From positions 62,001-126,000 of the forward strand of contig JBAMDO010000066.1 in NCBI GenBank assembly GCA_037074765.1: DNA of 64,000 bases. The letters are read 5' to 3'. Below, piece after piece: positions 24,855 to 59,715 of this stretch. Made by a program: the position numbers and the translations under genes. Under the pieces are notes generated by a model. That model did not search any database, was not told where the DNA came from, and saw only the letters and a list, made by a program, of their open reading frames with translations. How positions within the stretch are numbered: the first letter of the stretch is position 1; each line of letters starts with the position of its first letter. Source of the DNA: Mansonella perstans. Taxonomy: Eukaryota > Nematoda > Chromadorea > Rhabditida > Onchocercidae.

Positions 24855-27764
24855 TCATTTAGAGCTTTAAAAAAAAAAACAAAAAAGAAAAGAAAAACAA
24901 CTTTTATAGAAAGGATAGGAAGGATGAAACAGAACGGGCGATCGGTGTCTCAAAAAATTTTCAATGTTATTATTTGTCATTCAATGTGCATCATGGCATA
25001 TACTTCAATATGATATACTTAACAATCTACTGCACGCGATATTAGCCATACTCCAACTTACCGTTTGTTTTCATTAAAAATCTGTAACAGGAATGATGGA
25101 TTGAGTACTATTTTAAAAGGAAATGAATTAACGATCGAACATACAGTTCACTGAAAAAAATTTTCTTAATAATTACAATAACAAATCAATATAATCCAAA
25201 GAGACTGATAAAAGATGATCAATATCTAATTGCAACCGGGAGTAAAAAAATACTCAAAAATATCAGCAGTCAGAAAACGAATTTAATAAACAGGTATCCA
25301 CCAAAATCAGTCAGAAACTTATTAATTCGTACAAGCAGTTCTTGACTCTCAAGTCAGCTAAGAAATTAATTCTACAACAAAGCGTTTCGCCTTGAAAAAA
25401 GTGTTACACACATCCATTGTTTTATTATGGCTGGCTTGATAACTAATGAACTGACGAAGTAAGATTAGAAAATCGAAAATTTTGAAACTTATGCTAGATT
25501 CTATAGTTTATTTGACGATAATAGAAGCGAGCAATTTGAAATCAGTTCTCACTTAAAATGCACTAAAAGTAGTAAGAGGTTGTTCGATCACTTTAAATCC
25601 CTATTTGTTTGTTCCTAGAATTTTCTTAAGTATCACTCACTGCAAAAGAATCTTCTATATTTTAGAAAGGAAAAATTTCCTGTAAATGAGCAAAAAAAGT
25701 TCAAGTAGTGACCATTGTATGACCATTGCTTATCGAGCATTTACGGAAAATGTTAGACCAACTTTAGTAATTACCAAATTTTGAAATCAGATCTGACAAA
25801 AAATTCTAACTTATACTTCCTTTTTTTCCTTGTCATTTCTCTGCTAAAACAAACAACGACACATTTTCGAGATATTGACCGCAGTGATAAATCAAGCTGA
25901 TTTTTTGATTTATTTGTAGAGACAAAACTGCAAACTAGTTGAGAATATCTTTGAGCTGATGCCAAATGAACAACGTATTCTAATGTAATTTTTTATTTTC
26001 AGTTCAGGTTATGACTGATGATACTTATAATGAACCAAAAATCGTAGTTGTCTTCAACAAACTGTAACAAGCAAACTGATGACAAAGCTAGAAAAAAACA
26101 TGTAATTTAAAAAAAATCATGAAGAAAAATGCTCACTTACTTAGAATTCATTTAATTAACAGTGGATTGAACTGCATTTTCAGTAACAATTTCCATTCAA
26201 CGAAAAATTCTCATAAAATAAAGAGAAAAAAAAGAGAAAAGAGAAAGTATCAAAGTTTGATAAAATTGCATCCAATATTAAATGCCAAAATTTGATAAAA
26301 TTCATCCTTTAATCATTTAATGAAATGATAAATGGCAACTTAATCTAAGTGAAAGAATCAAGAAAGTGCCATGGTGGTTTCTTGATAAAGTGAATTTTAT
26401 TCAAAAGAGGAAGGTGTAAGGGTAAGACATTTGAATTCCTGCACAGCCATTTGAGGAAAAGATAAAAGTGGTGCAAATCGTGAAGGTTTTATTATCCCAT
26501 TCAAAAATTTCGATAAATTCAAATGATTATTTCATTACTTTTTCACTTCCGTTTGTTTTCGCTTTTGTTTAATATCTTTTTTTATTGCTTTTAAAGCTAA
26601 AATCATGACACTTTGCTTTTTTTATGGCAATGAAAATTGTTTCCTATTCAAAAATTTAAAATAAAAAACTTTCAAAAAATAATTCTTTGATTTTTTGTAA
26701 GTACAATTCAGCATTAATTGGATAGTTGTGCAAGGAATTAGCATGAAATCAATAATCTATGAGAAAATAAATGATTAAGTTCTGATAATTAGCATCAATA
26801 TCATATCATTTAATATATTCATTAATTATGACATCAATAATTTCATTAAATTCTGGCAAATATAATAATTGGTTAATTTCTAAATTAATTGGTTAATATC
26901 TTTCGGAAAGTATTTTAAACATAACTGGCACTAATTAAACAATTATATGATGTATTTGCAAATGCAAGCAAAAATGTAATCAATTTATGACGATGGAAAT
27001 TTGATTCAAAATTATCATTTATCAATGATATCTCAAATCAACCTATTTTTCCTAGCTGCTAGCTTACTTCGATGAAAGCAATACAGAATTTGAAAATACT
27101 ACAAAAAAGCACTAAGTAAATTGTATTTACGATCTGTGAGAAAAATAAGCATTTGTGAAAAATACGAGCATATCTCTATGCTGGGATTCTGCAAATTATT
27201 CTCTTTCTCTCTTTACTCTGTCCAATTTTTGAAATGTAAATTTTATGCATCGGTGATATATGATAATTTAATAGTAGAGAATACCCACTCATTCATTGTG
27301 AGCAGAAGTTCGTATGAAGCTCTTCTATGCTTCATCAATTTGTTCTCTTTTGCCCCAGGAATATCCATTCCGAAAAGTTGAGTGGGATAGACTGCCGTTT
27401 GAAAATGAGGTTATTGGCACAAGAGTAGTTAATATATGCTGTTGCTAAAGCTGTTGATGATGAAGAGGACACTAATGAAGCCTATCTTACTTCAAACTTC
27501 TCTTAGATACCTTCAAATCAAAGTAAAATAATTACATTGTCATGCATATGTTTGAGAGAAGAGTCCAAGGATAATAAAATGATTGGCCTATTTCATATCT
27601 AGTTTTGGCCTATGCCGTGTCAAATCAGTTGTATGAAAATAAATTGTCTTTTTTTTGTTTGGATAAGAATTTAATTATTCAATCAATAAATCAATAAAAA
27701 TATTCGTTTGTTTATAGCATCAAAATTTTTTAAATTTAACAATTGGTTAAATAAAAATTGCAGT

Positions 27765-28305
27765 ATAGTAGTTGGCTTAATAAACTTTGCATGAGTCCAA
27801 TTAAATTTCGAATGGAAGAATTTAATCCTTGTCATAACACAACAATTAAGCTGTGTAGACCATAGCCTTACTACCATTCTCAGCTAATTTTCAAGTCACT
27901 ATTAGGCTGCTAGCAAAATTTCGATCTGGCAAGATTTGGCTAATGGACTCTTCATTTTATCCATGAAAATTTATTTCTGCAAATAGAAATTTATTCAAAA
28001 AAAGACTCATTTGAACTAGCCATATCATTAATATAGGAATGATTAAGCACTTTTTTTTTTTAAATATAATACTAAAGCGCTCTTGTTATTAAATTTAACA
28101 ACTGGGAGAGTTGTTTTCAATAAGCAATAATTTTTTTTAATAATCATTGTTTCTTATTCGACTATCCAAATCTTGCTGAATTGAAATTTTCCTAGGAGTC
28201 TAATGGTGACATAAGTTAATTGACGTGTCACGATGAGAATTAAATTCTTTTATTCGAAATTTAATTGGACTCATGTAAAGTTTTCTAAGCAAGCTACTTC
28301 AATCA
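27765..28305. repeat. Imperfect inverted repeat, possible foldback or MITE-like element
   Basis: The left arm (about 27765-27945) and right arm (about 28158-28305) are reverse complements of each other. Identity is clear along most of the length, and a 24-bp stretch is exact (27790-27813 against 28252-28275). The left arm carries about 40-45 extra bases. A spacer of about 210 bp separates the arms. Because of the repeat, opposite-strand frames both read KFNWTH, which is an artefact. I saw no transposase and did not define terminal repeats or a target-site duplication. Confidence 0.65.
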
Positions 28306-31300
28306 AACTTCTATTGTTAATAAATCCAATGACAACAGCAATCAACTCTGTTGAGTATTCCAACTCCATTCATTTTAAAACTATCCGGTTTTATTTACAT
28401 TCATTGGGGACATTGAAAAGGAAGAAGTTTTAATTTTCTCTCTGCTGATATGATAAACGTTTTATGCAAAAAAATGGTTGAATAAAAAAGAAATTCTCAA
28501 AATTGATTAAGTAATGTTTTATAGCTTGAAATAGCTCAATTGCACTAGTGATGAAAGAAAGTTCCATTTTTTTCATGAAATTATTTTCTGATATGCAAAC
28601 AAATAAAAGCACTTTCGAACATTTCATTGATAACACTTTATCTTAAGATCGTATTATTACTGATAATTGTATTATCAGAAATAATATAATTATCTGTTAA
28701 AATTTGTGTAATGATATCATAAAAATTCACTTAAATTTGGTCTATTGGAAGATGGAAATTTTGAAAATATAATGAAAGTAAACTTCCTCCAACAAATTTC
28801 GTAAGAGCATTTTAAGCCCTAATAGAATAAAAAATTTTTAAAGTTATAAGTACCTAAATTAGGAATAAAATGGATTTTTCCGGCAGCTTTTTCAATTAAT
28901 TTAAGCAATTGCAATATGTCGTAAATTTCAACTGCTACTAAATATGGACAGCAGTGACCATGAAGCGGTCAGTGGGAAATAGCGGTAGATGTTTCTTTTT
29001 TATCCAATGCATTGAAAGTTTTGATTAATGTTCACTTGCAAATCGACAGGATTTGTTATCTTTGCCCTTGTAGTTTCTGCCACAAATTAAAAAGGCCATG
29101 TACAAGAAAAAGTTGGGAGCCGCTAATCAAAAAAACTATTATTACTTCAAGGATTGAAAATGAAATAAATTTTTCTGTAAATTTTTCACAGAAGTAAACA
29201 AAATAGATATTGTTTGCAGTATTTAAAATAGCAATGGGATGGAATTTTAATTAGGAATGAATTTCGGTCTTCTTTTGAACTGATAGTACAAAAGACAGTT
29301 AGCAAGAGCTCTTGTTATAAAGGCTCAAAAGTTATTCGCAGCAAATTTAAATTGATGACAAAAATTTAAAAAAAAGGAAGCTCAGTTAGATTTGTCCAAC
29401 AAATTAATATGTTTCTCTTTTCCTTTCACCGCTGAAATTCGAATGAAAGAATTCTTGTAAAATGAAGAAATATAAAAATTCTTTCCAATTTCTACGGTAT
29501 CTCTCGAATAGTTCCCTACTTATACATCATTCTTTTGGCATTATAAAGAAATCAGTCAGTTAGTAACATTTGAATGAATGTATTTCGGATTTCTGCCACA
29601 CGAATTGGGACAACGTTAAAATGATATTTATCGAATTTAATCCCAATTTCATTCCATTCATGCTTATTAATAAAGAGAGAAGTTTACCCTTATATGCATA
29701 TTTTTAATATATTCAAGTAAATTGTTCACCAAGCATATATCCAATCACTATCCAAACATTGATGCATTTGTCTGAAAATGTATGTCTATGTGAGTCCATT
29801 TATCTGTATGAATGTTTGTATGTAAATTGTTTGTTTATTCTTAGCAGTAAATTTTGTTTCCTTAAGCTTTCACAATGATATTTTTGTAGATATTGATTTC
29901 TTGTCACAAATTACCAAACTTTATCATTAACATCCCTCATTAAAAATTAATTTTTCCGCGATTAATATTATCTATTAAGTTTCGAAATTTTTTAAAACTT
30001 TGTTTAGAAATAAATTTTTTACTCTAATTTTTAATGTTGACCTTATTATATTTGATTAAGAATTTTCTCTACTTGAAGCGCCACGTATAATATTTGACCT
30101 CATGCATAAATTTAATTTCCAAATCGCAATTCTTCTCGAAATTCTCGAATCTTTCAATTGAAAGCTGTTTCATAGTACTCTTGAGAATTTCTCACATTCT
30201 ACCTTAATTTAAAAGATTGTGCTGCTGACTGGTTTTTAATCTATCCAAACCTTTTTCCGTGATTCAGGAAATAAATTGGGACTATTTGAATGGAAAATAC
30301 ACTATGAGAAAGGAATTCTTTTTAGAAAGGAATTCAAATTTTTTTTACTTTTTTGTACTTAAAATAAAACTTTAAGTAATCGAACTAAAAAAAGCAGTGA
30401 GTGAGCAATTAATTCATTTCATAAAATAAATTTTTTTTTGATAATTGTATTATAATTCATGGATGAGCTATGTCAAAGAAATTGCAACAAAAACCTAAAA
30501 GAAAAGATTTTATAAGAAAGAGAGGGAGATTTTATATCACAAACTAATATGTAATTTGTTTTTTTAAAACGCAAGCTTTACATAGCTGTCACAACGATAT
30601 CGCCTATACATATTTCTGTAAAATTTCTCTGCACTTCTTATATATCTTTGTACTCTGTAAAAGTTCTTCCAGCAGTTATTTCAAATTTCATAGCAATCAC
30701 TTTTATCTGAATCCATCTCCCTTTTCAGAGCGATGAAAGTGTTTTTCATTTAAAATTGTTAAAACTTTTTTTAATAAAAGTTAAAAAAAATTAAGCTTTT
30801 TTGAAATTTAAAAATGAATGAAAAAGGAAACGTCTGGCGTTTTCTTTCAAGAAAATCTTTAAAATAATTGGTGATAAGGAATTTGCATTTTTTTTCTTGC
30901 ATGTTTATTTAAAATTTCCAATTGTTTGCTTTTTGATGCCACAATTTTTTTTCATCGACTTCTCCAAGTCAATTTAATTGATCTAAATGGTTAATTCAGC
31001 TTTTTTGACAATATTCTTATTTACAAATAAATTTCAATGTCATTTCCAAAAGCGAAAATCTTTTCAAGGAAATCTTTTAAGTTTTCCTTTAATTAAATTT
31101 GCATAAATTTAAGAATACAACTACTGTTTCAAAAAGGATTGCTTCTTTCATCTTTTTGTAATTTGGTTTCGAATTTTCATTTCGTATTGTCAATTTGTTC
31201 ATTTTGAAAAATTTCCCTTGAAATTTTAATCGTAGGTAAAAATGGATTGTCATAATATTTGATTTTATGGTCGAATTATTCCACTGTATTGTAATTGAAA

Positions 31301-32499
31301 TTAGAATTAAGGACAGCTGCCTATTTCATGGGCTATTGGCACAAATGAAAATATTACAACGCTTAATATGTCATTTTAATTTTACCTTATTTCGTATTTA
31401 TCGCAATAGGAGCGATTGATTCATTTGTGTTTTAATTTGATCAAACTTCTTGACAATCTTTTGTCGTGAAACTGTCATTGATTTCTTCTAAACATTGCGC
31501 CAATTTATTCTGAAATTGATGAAACATCGTTTATTCATTTTTGTGAAAATAACAAAACAATGAATTAGTTGCCAGCCTTATCTCATATCATTTTTTTCAA
31601 CTTTCCGATCCTTTCTTATGCGATTTTTGTTTTAAATGTTCACTCAGCCTACCCATTAAAATTAAAAATAACTTTTACAACTGGCTGGCACACATTTTAT
31701 CACCTTGGTTATTCTGTATATCACTCCCTGACATTATCAGTTTATCATTTGAAGCAAAAATTTGAATGAATAGCAGAAATCATTTTCCTTTTTTGTTACT
31801 AGTACGGTAATATAAGTGAAAAGACAAAATTCTGGCTTCATATTATACTGCTATATTAACCAAACACAGAAATGACAATGAAATCTTTTCAGTGATTTGA
31901 CATAATTTCAATAAATGACTTCAGGATAATAATTGTAGGCTTTCAAAAGAGAGGTTTCCATTTTATTTTTTTTCGTTTTCCATTGTACTATTATTTCTAC
32001 TTCAGCGTACTTGTGTTTCTCACCTTGACCATGCTGACCATATGGTTTTGTATTGGAGACGTATTTATCAAATTTCTGCCTAATCAGCTTTCGAAGTATT
32101 CAACAGAAGTGGTTCTTGTTTAATATTTTAGCTATTTTAAAACTGATTTCTCATTATGAAATGTCAAAATGATTTAACTTTGTTTTATTGACAGCAATGC
32201 AATTTTTGTTCTTTGAAAACCTTTCAGTACCCTTCACTTTTAACTAATTAAAATCTTAATGTTCATGTTAACTAGAATTACTTTATGTGATCTCAGTGAT
32301 GGACAAATCGGAAGTAAATTTTTCGAAGATAATTCAAGTAACACATGCATATGTTGCTCAAAATCAATTTTTTTCTCGAAATATAGTATTTTTCAGTAAT
32401 GCGACAAATTTACATATGTTTTACAATACATTATTCTCATGGTATATCGCGGTACTCCGTACTTACATTTTTGAAAAGAAAAGTAAACAAGACGAATAT

Positions 32500-32555
32500 G
32501 AAGTGCATTTGAATTGACTTTTTAATTGAAGTGCATTTGAATTGACTTTTTAATT
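32500..32555. repeat. Perfect 28-bp tandem duplication
   Basis: Two identical adjacent 28-bp copies (32500-32527 and 32528-32555), each starting GAAGTGCATTTG. This is probably a simple replication-slippage duplication in non-coding DNA. Confidence 0.9.
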
Positions 32556-35473
32556 ACTTTGCACCACTTATCTTGACGGACAATGTGACTACAATATATA
32601 ATTATCTTAGGAAATGATTTTAATTGAAATCCAATATGGATATTGCCATTAATCACTTTCGATCTATTCTTCTCTCGTCTTTTCAGTTTCCATCGTTTTT
32701 ATGCTTCTAAGAATTCCCGACTTATCCATGTATGAATATAATATATGCAATCAATACATTGATTTCAGAGTAAACAATCAAAATTTAAGCCCAAATAGCA
32801 TATTTTTATCATTCCATTCTTTTTATCATTTCCTATCTTCTTGTCATTGCACATCTTCTTGTCATTTCCATGCTTTTATCATCTTTTATCAATCCATATC
32901 TTTTCATGGTACATTTTGTTTTGGTCGTATTTGAATAGTTATACTGTGTTAATAATTAAAATACTGTTTAAATGTGAGTATTTAAGTGTTGTCATTTAAA
33001 TAATAAATGAATCTGAGCATTCTTAATGTATAATTCTGATATGTATAATTATATTACTTGGGAAAGGAGAAATGCCATTAAGTTTTACATTTTTATTTTC
33101 ACGGAATAGTTTTGCAAGAATCCAGGAATATAATTAACTTAGCAAAAAATGGATCAAGGGTGCTGTCAGTAGTGAATGGAATAGTTCAATTAATTTGGCA
33201 ATTTTTTTTCCTGTTTATTGAATTGCTTGTTATTTGATCTGAATTTTAGTTAAAGATCAGACATTTATGGGTTTATTTCCATCTGACAGTATTATAGCTA
33301 TTCGGATCAGATTTCGAATCAAATACGATACAAAATTACTGGATTTACTTTTCATTTAATTACTTTTACTTTTTACTTTTACTTTTACTGGATTACTTTT
33401 CGCTTCATTAATATTAGTATTACTTAATAAAAACTTTGCTAAAATTAAAATATTACTGAATATTTCTACTATATTTCTTTCTTTATATAATATTATAATG
33501 CTGAATAAAGTGAAAGTAATATCAAAGTGATGGTGCAGAAATTTTTATTCATTTCATTGCAACTGTTGAGTCATATCGAAGATAGGATGAGAAAAATAAC
33601 CAGACCTATTGAAGTAAACTGATTGTGCTTTGCTGCTCCTTCCATGAACGCTCTTCAGTGCTACAGTATTTTTTTTTTATAATTTATCGAAATAACTATT
33701 TAAGTTTTAAATTTCTAGTTGTTTATGCTCTTTTGTCATTCTTATTGATCCAAAAAAGATATAGACTGATCTCGGATTGCAAAATATCTTATGAACTCTA
33801 TTGGAGGCTATTTTGAAATTTGAAATCTTGAAAATTTTGATTTGCATTAATAGTGAAAAAAGTCAAAATGTTGTTACCATTGACTTTTTTGTGATCTTAC
33901 TAGCTGAGATAACAGCAAAATGAAAGGAATAAAATACTTGTGGAAATTAAATTTTACTTTTTTTTATTAGCGCCAGTTTGTTGGATAAATTTAGTACGAT
34001 CAAAGGAACATTTGAAACAGGAATAGGTCCATATATATACATATATGAATACCTAAACATATATATATGTTTGTTTATTGTTGAAATCGTCCTATTTTGC
34101 ATTCAGTAATTTCGTCCAAATCAAGTGAATAAATTTAAAATTTCACAATTTCACCAATAATATCTTAGCAATTTCTGGCAAATAATTGTTGAATGGTAAC
34201 ATGTAGTTTATTTCAAGCGATGATGCAATAATGTTTTTACTTGTCGATTAACCTTTGAGTTCTATTTATTTATCTTGTTTTCGAAATGTCAAAGTATTTT
34301 GTATGAACTGTGTCCATACATCTCCGTTCTAACTTTTACATATTTATTTTATATTCCTGGCAACTTCCTTTCCATTTCCAAAATTGACAATGGCAAATTT
34401 CATCAGTTGTTGCCAGGTAACTAACACATTTTTTGCAAGGTCAAGGAGCTCACACTACTTAAGAGAACAAATCTGAAGCAATCACTTACAATTAGCTTTC
34501 TTAACTTACTTTCATTCATTCCACTTTTTTAATCCATTTCATTTCTCTTAGGAAGAAAAAAAATCGCTAATAATAACTCTGAAAATATTACTTTAACTCT
34601 CGCACTCAGGCATTAATTAATTTAAGCAGAATTAATTATTGCATATTCAACGTGAATGTTGTGAGGTAATTGAAAATTCAAATGTCAAATTTCATCCGAA
34701 AATTGAAAAAGACATTTGTAATTGTTGACTGTCACCCAGACAAGACGAATAATTTTTTTAAAAATTATCTTTAAAATATAATAGTGAAATTTTATTGTTG
34801 CTTATCGAATTAAAAAAATTTTTTTTTTTTTTTTTCAAATTTCGACCACATCATTAACATTTCTTATCGCTTTTTTTTTTATAACTGTCGTTGCTCACAA
34901 TGTGTTTTTTTTTTTTTTATAACTTAATTGTAAATATTCAATTTTTTGTAACATTAATTAAGCATTTTTATCACATATCATTTATCAGAACATAGAAAAA
35001 ATGAAAGAAAATTAATATTTTGAAAAAATTAAATATTACTAAATTAATGATTACAATGATTTTTTTTTGAATAGTTTAACAAATAGAGATTAATTAGATT
35101 GATTAAAATTAATGATTATAATAGTGATCTTTTTTTTCGGTAATAGGACTGGTTTTGATAGATTGAAAAGAAAACAATAATAAAAGCTTTTCAATTTATT
35201 GATGCCCTTGAAAGAGTATACAGGTGGGTATTCTTTGTCCACTATGCCCATTCTAAATAATTTTCCATAAGTTCTTTTATTACTCTCTCGCATGGATGAC
35301 ATTTAAAGTGAAAGAAGTAATCATTGATCGCTTTAGTATCAACAGTAAACGGCCAGTATCGGAAGAAAGCAGTAAAGGAAAACGAACGATACTCTCTATA
35401 AGTCTCATTTTCATCTTTTACTTTTTCTCCTAAATTGTATGATTGTTACAGTGTATCCATTATTCTAAGTATC

Positions 35474-35740
35474 TGATAGCGTATTATTTATTGATAGCGT
35501 ATTATTTATTCTGATAGCGTATTATTTATCGCGTTTTATAGCGTATTATTTATTCTGATAGCATATTATTTATAGCTATTATTTATTCTGATAGCGTATT
35601 ATTTATTATAAGTATCTGATATCGTATTATTTATTGATAACGTATTATTTATTCTGATAGCATATTATTTATAGCGTATTATTTATTATAAGTATATGAT
35701 AGCATATTATTTATCAGTATCTGCTAGCGTATTATTTATT
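35474..35740. repeat. AT-rich minisatellite about 0.5 kb upstream of hum-2
   Basis: About 13 imperfect copies of a unit built around GATAGCGTATTATTTATT, many with an extra CT between copies and some shortened or with GC to AC or GT changes. The copies are not strictly periodic (about 14 to 30 bp apart). The block ends 541 bp before the myosin ATG. Confidence 0.85.
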
Positions 35741-36269
35741 GCTAATTTATCTCTTAACTATCAATTTGCATTGATATTTATTAAGATAAATGCTTCTTCA
35801 TTTGGGTAAGAAATTTTGTGTAAGAATCGAATAAAAATTCTTGAAAATGAATATAAAACTTCAAAAAAATTTCAAACTTATTGCTATGTTTTTGTTATTT
35901 TGTATTTTTAATTTTGTTTTTGCTTATTCTATTAAGTGAAAAAGTGAAATTTTCACGTTTAATTCATTTCTATAAATAAATATTGAGTTTGCTTATGTTC
36001 ACGGAATGAAAGTTACTCTCATTAATTAAGAAAAAATTTCACATACGCTAATATTCTCTTGTAGTTTAAAACTATGCATTTACTATGTATTACTTTTAAA
36101 TTCAGTAATTTAATAATTGTCGATGTACAATTTATTACAATCGCTTACTTCTCTCGCATGCTTTTCTCTATCAATTTTTATTTGTAGATTTGATATTTTA
36201 ACGATTGGAAACTAACGAATACATAATTGGTCATATATATTCTTCATATTGCATCATCTGAATAAGAAA

Positions 36270-36281
36270 CAATTCAGGCTG
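36270..36281 (+). promoter_or_regulatory. Candidate splice-leader acceptor at hum-2 5' end
   Basis: ACAATTCAG ends at 36277, four bases before the ATG at 36282. In nematodes an acceptor this close to the start codon usually marks spliced-leader trans-splicing. A cis-spliced 5' UTR exon is the alternative. The short GCTG spacer gives a 5' UTR of four bases plus leader. Confidence 0.5.
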
Positions 36282-57758
<21,477 letters not shown>

Positions 57759-58100
57759 GATGAAGTACTACTTTGATTCCTCCATTTTTGAATGTTTCAA
57801 CTCAAAAAAATAATTGCATATCTGAGGCAGAATTTATAAAACAGTTATTAATTAATTTTGTGGTTCTGTTGATATATTTCTTTCCTCTTCTGTTTTATGC
57901 TTGATACTGATTAAAATAAGGATTCTTCTTGTAATTATATTTGATGTTATTGCCACGATTTCTGCTTAGCTTTCCATTTATGCATAATTTCATGTCGCAC
58001 ACATTTCCTTTCTAATCAAGTGCATTATTCTTTTTAAATAGCTACAAAATCCTGATCATATAGTTATTATTAGATTCTCAAGATTTTGCGCATAATCTTT

Positions 58101-58146
58101 GAGGACTTTCTAAATATGAACTTTCTGAGGACTTTCTAAATATGAA
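58101..58146. repeat. 20-bp direct repeat pair
   Basis: GAGGACTTTCTAAATATGAA occurs at 58101-58120 and again at 58127-58146, separated by six bases. Confidence 0.9.
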
Positions 58147-58473
58147 TTTTCGTTTTTCTTTGAAATCGAAGGTTATTCTTGCAAAGCTATTTATTGGAAA
58201 TGTAAGCATATAAAACAAAATCTGAATTATGCTGCAAGATAATTATTTATGTTGAAAAGTAAATATTGGTAATGTGTATTGTCCAAATTATTGAAAAAAT
58301 TTTATATACCACAATCTTATATACCATCAATATCGAAGCTGCTATCCTCCAATTTTTAAAATGATTGCTCAGCTCCAGAACAATAGCTATAACTTCAAAT
58401 TATATTCTAACAACTAATAACAATTGCAATGAAACTATCAGCATATTTTTAATTTAGCGTACATATGTCGAGC

Positions 58474-58535
58474 GCTTGATCTGAACCATGCTTTCTTAAT
58501 GATCTGAATGCTTGATCTGAACCATGCTTACTTAA
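58474..58535. repeat. Near-perfect tandem duplication, about 36-bp unit
   Basis: A unit starting GCTTGATCTGAACCATGCTT occurs at 58474 and again at 58510. The copies diverge slightly at their ends. Confidence 0.85.
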
Positions 58536-59595
58536 TATAGCAAGACATCGTATTTTTTAGTTTAATTTACTACGCTATATTTGGACCTATGATTTCTGTT
58601 TTGAAAAAATTAAATCCGTTGATATAACAGAATGATCTGACACATATGGATATACGCGCATGCTCATATCAAATCAAAAGACAGAAAGAACTAGGACAGC
58701 AAGCTTGTTTATCTTATCAACTATTAAATTTTAAAATGAACTAATCTGTGCTCACATGTAAACATTCCATTTTACTTGCAAAATTTAAACAGCCGAAGTG
58801 GTAAACTTCGATTTCCTCCAAATGATTGAATCAAATATAATTCTTACATTGTAGCCAATACTTACATCCCTAAGTGGCATAAATTCATTATTTTAGAAGT
58901 ATTGCAAAAATGATTTGCACCAAGAAAAAGAGCAGAAAAAACAAAATTTGTAATAAGAATTACATTTGAACTTTGGCTCTTTGATTAATTTCATACCTTC
59001 AAAAAGATAAATGAAATGAACTGTGAATTTTATTTATTTTTTTCACATTTTTCTTTGTTTGAAAATAAAAGCTTTTTGAAATGACTCTTATGAAAGATTT
59101 GATTTAAAAAAAGAATAGAATGAGAGAAAATTCCTTTAAAAAAAGTTGTAAAAATAATTTGGAATAGAAATTTGTAATAAAATTCATTTTTAATTGAATT
59201 TCAGTGTTATTGCAAAGCAAAAAAATCATGTGAAATCTTCTATATATTTTCAACTTCTTTGCTTTTAATATTTTTTTTGTCCACAAAGTAAAGTCAATTT
59301 TTCTTAATAAAATTAATAAATTAATAATGAAAAGAACATTTAATACTGTTACTTAGACATCTTACTTATGATATCCTAATTATTTACTATACTTGCAATA
59401 GCATTACTTGTTGTTGTTGCATTGAGTGGTACAGTCTAAGTTTTATCGTGAATTTCTTGTGAGAGATCAATTGTTAGCCAATATTATCCAACGTTTAGAC
59501 CAGGGATTGTTGTGTTGAGTTGAATTGAGTTGGATTGAGTTGCGGGAACATTTCAAACTTGGGTAATAAACGGAAAAAAAAAGTGGGCAGTAATG

Positions 59596-59715
59596 ATCAT
59601 TATAATCATTACCATTATTATGACCATTACCACCATGATCATGATCATTATTATGACCATTACCATCATGATAATGACCATTATTATGACCATTATCACT
59701 ATGACCATTACTGCC
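59596..59715. repeat. Imperfect ATTATGACCATTACC repeat
   Basis: A run of related short units alternating ATTATGACCATTACC with CATGATCATGATC or CATGATAATGACC. The sequence has internal symmetry (ATCATGAT) and reads as His/Tyr/Asp-rich on plus and Asn/Gly/His-rich on minus. I treat those frames as non-coding translations of the repeat. Confidence 0.85.

Larger units (their letters stand above)
18494..36281. other. 17.8-kb divergent intergenic region between nrx-1 and hum-2
   Basis: The two flanking genes are transcribed away from each other, so both sets of promoters and any distant upstream exons should lie here. Open frames are short and low in complexity, apart from small less AT-rich islands near 22.8, 24.4-24.9 and 27.4 kb, listed separately. 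Also present are an inverted repeat (27.8-28.3 kb), a 28-bp tandem duplication (32.5 kb), long T runs near 34.8-34.9 kb and a minisatellite (35.5-35.7 kb). No complete gene could be supported. Confidence 0.6.

Noticed and set aside
27683..28433. Two frames on opposite strands sharing the peptide KFNWTH
   Set aside because: The similarity is produced by the inverted repeat itself, not by a gene family.
35090..35302. 70-codon minus frame beginning MSSMRESNKRTYGKLFRMG
   Set aside because: The first 45 residues look protein-like, but the rest is low-complexity AT translation, no partner exon was found, and it lies opposite the promoter side of hum-2.
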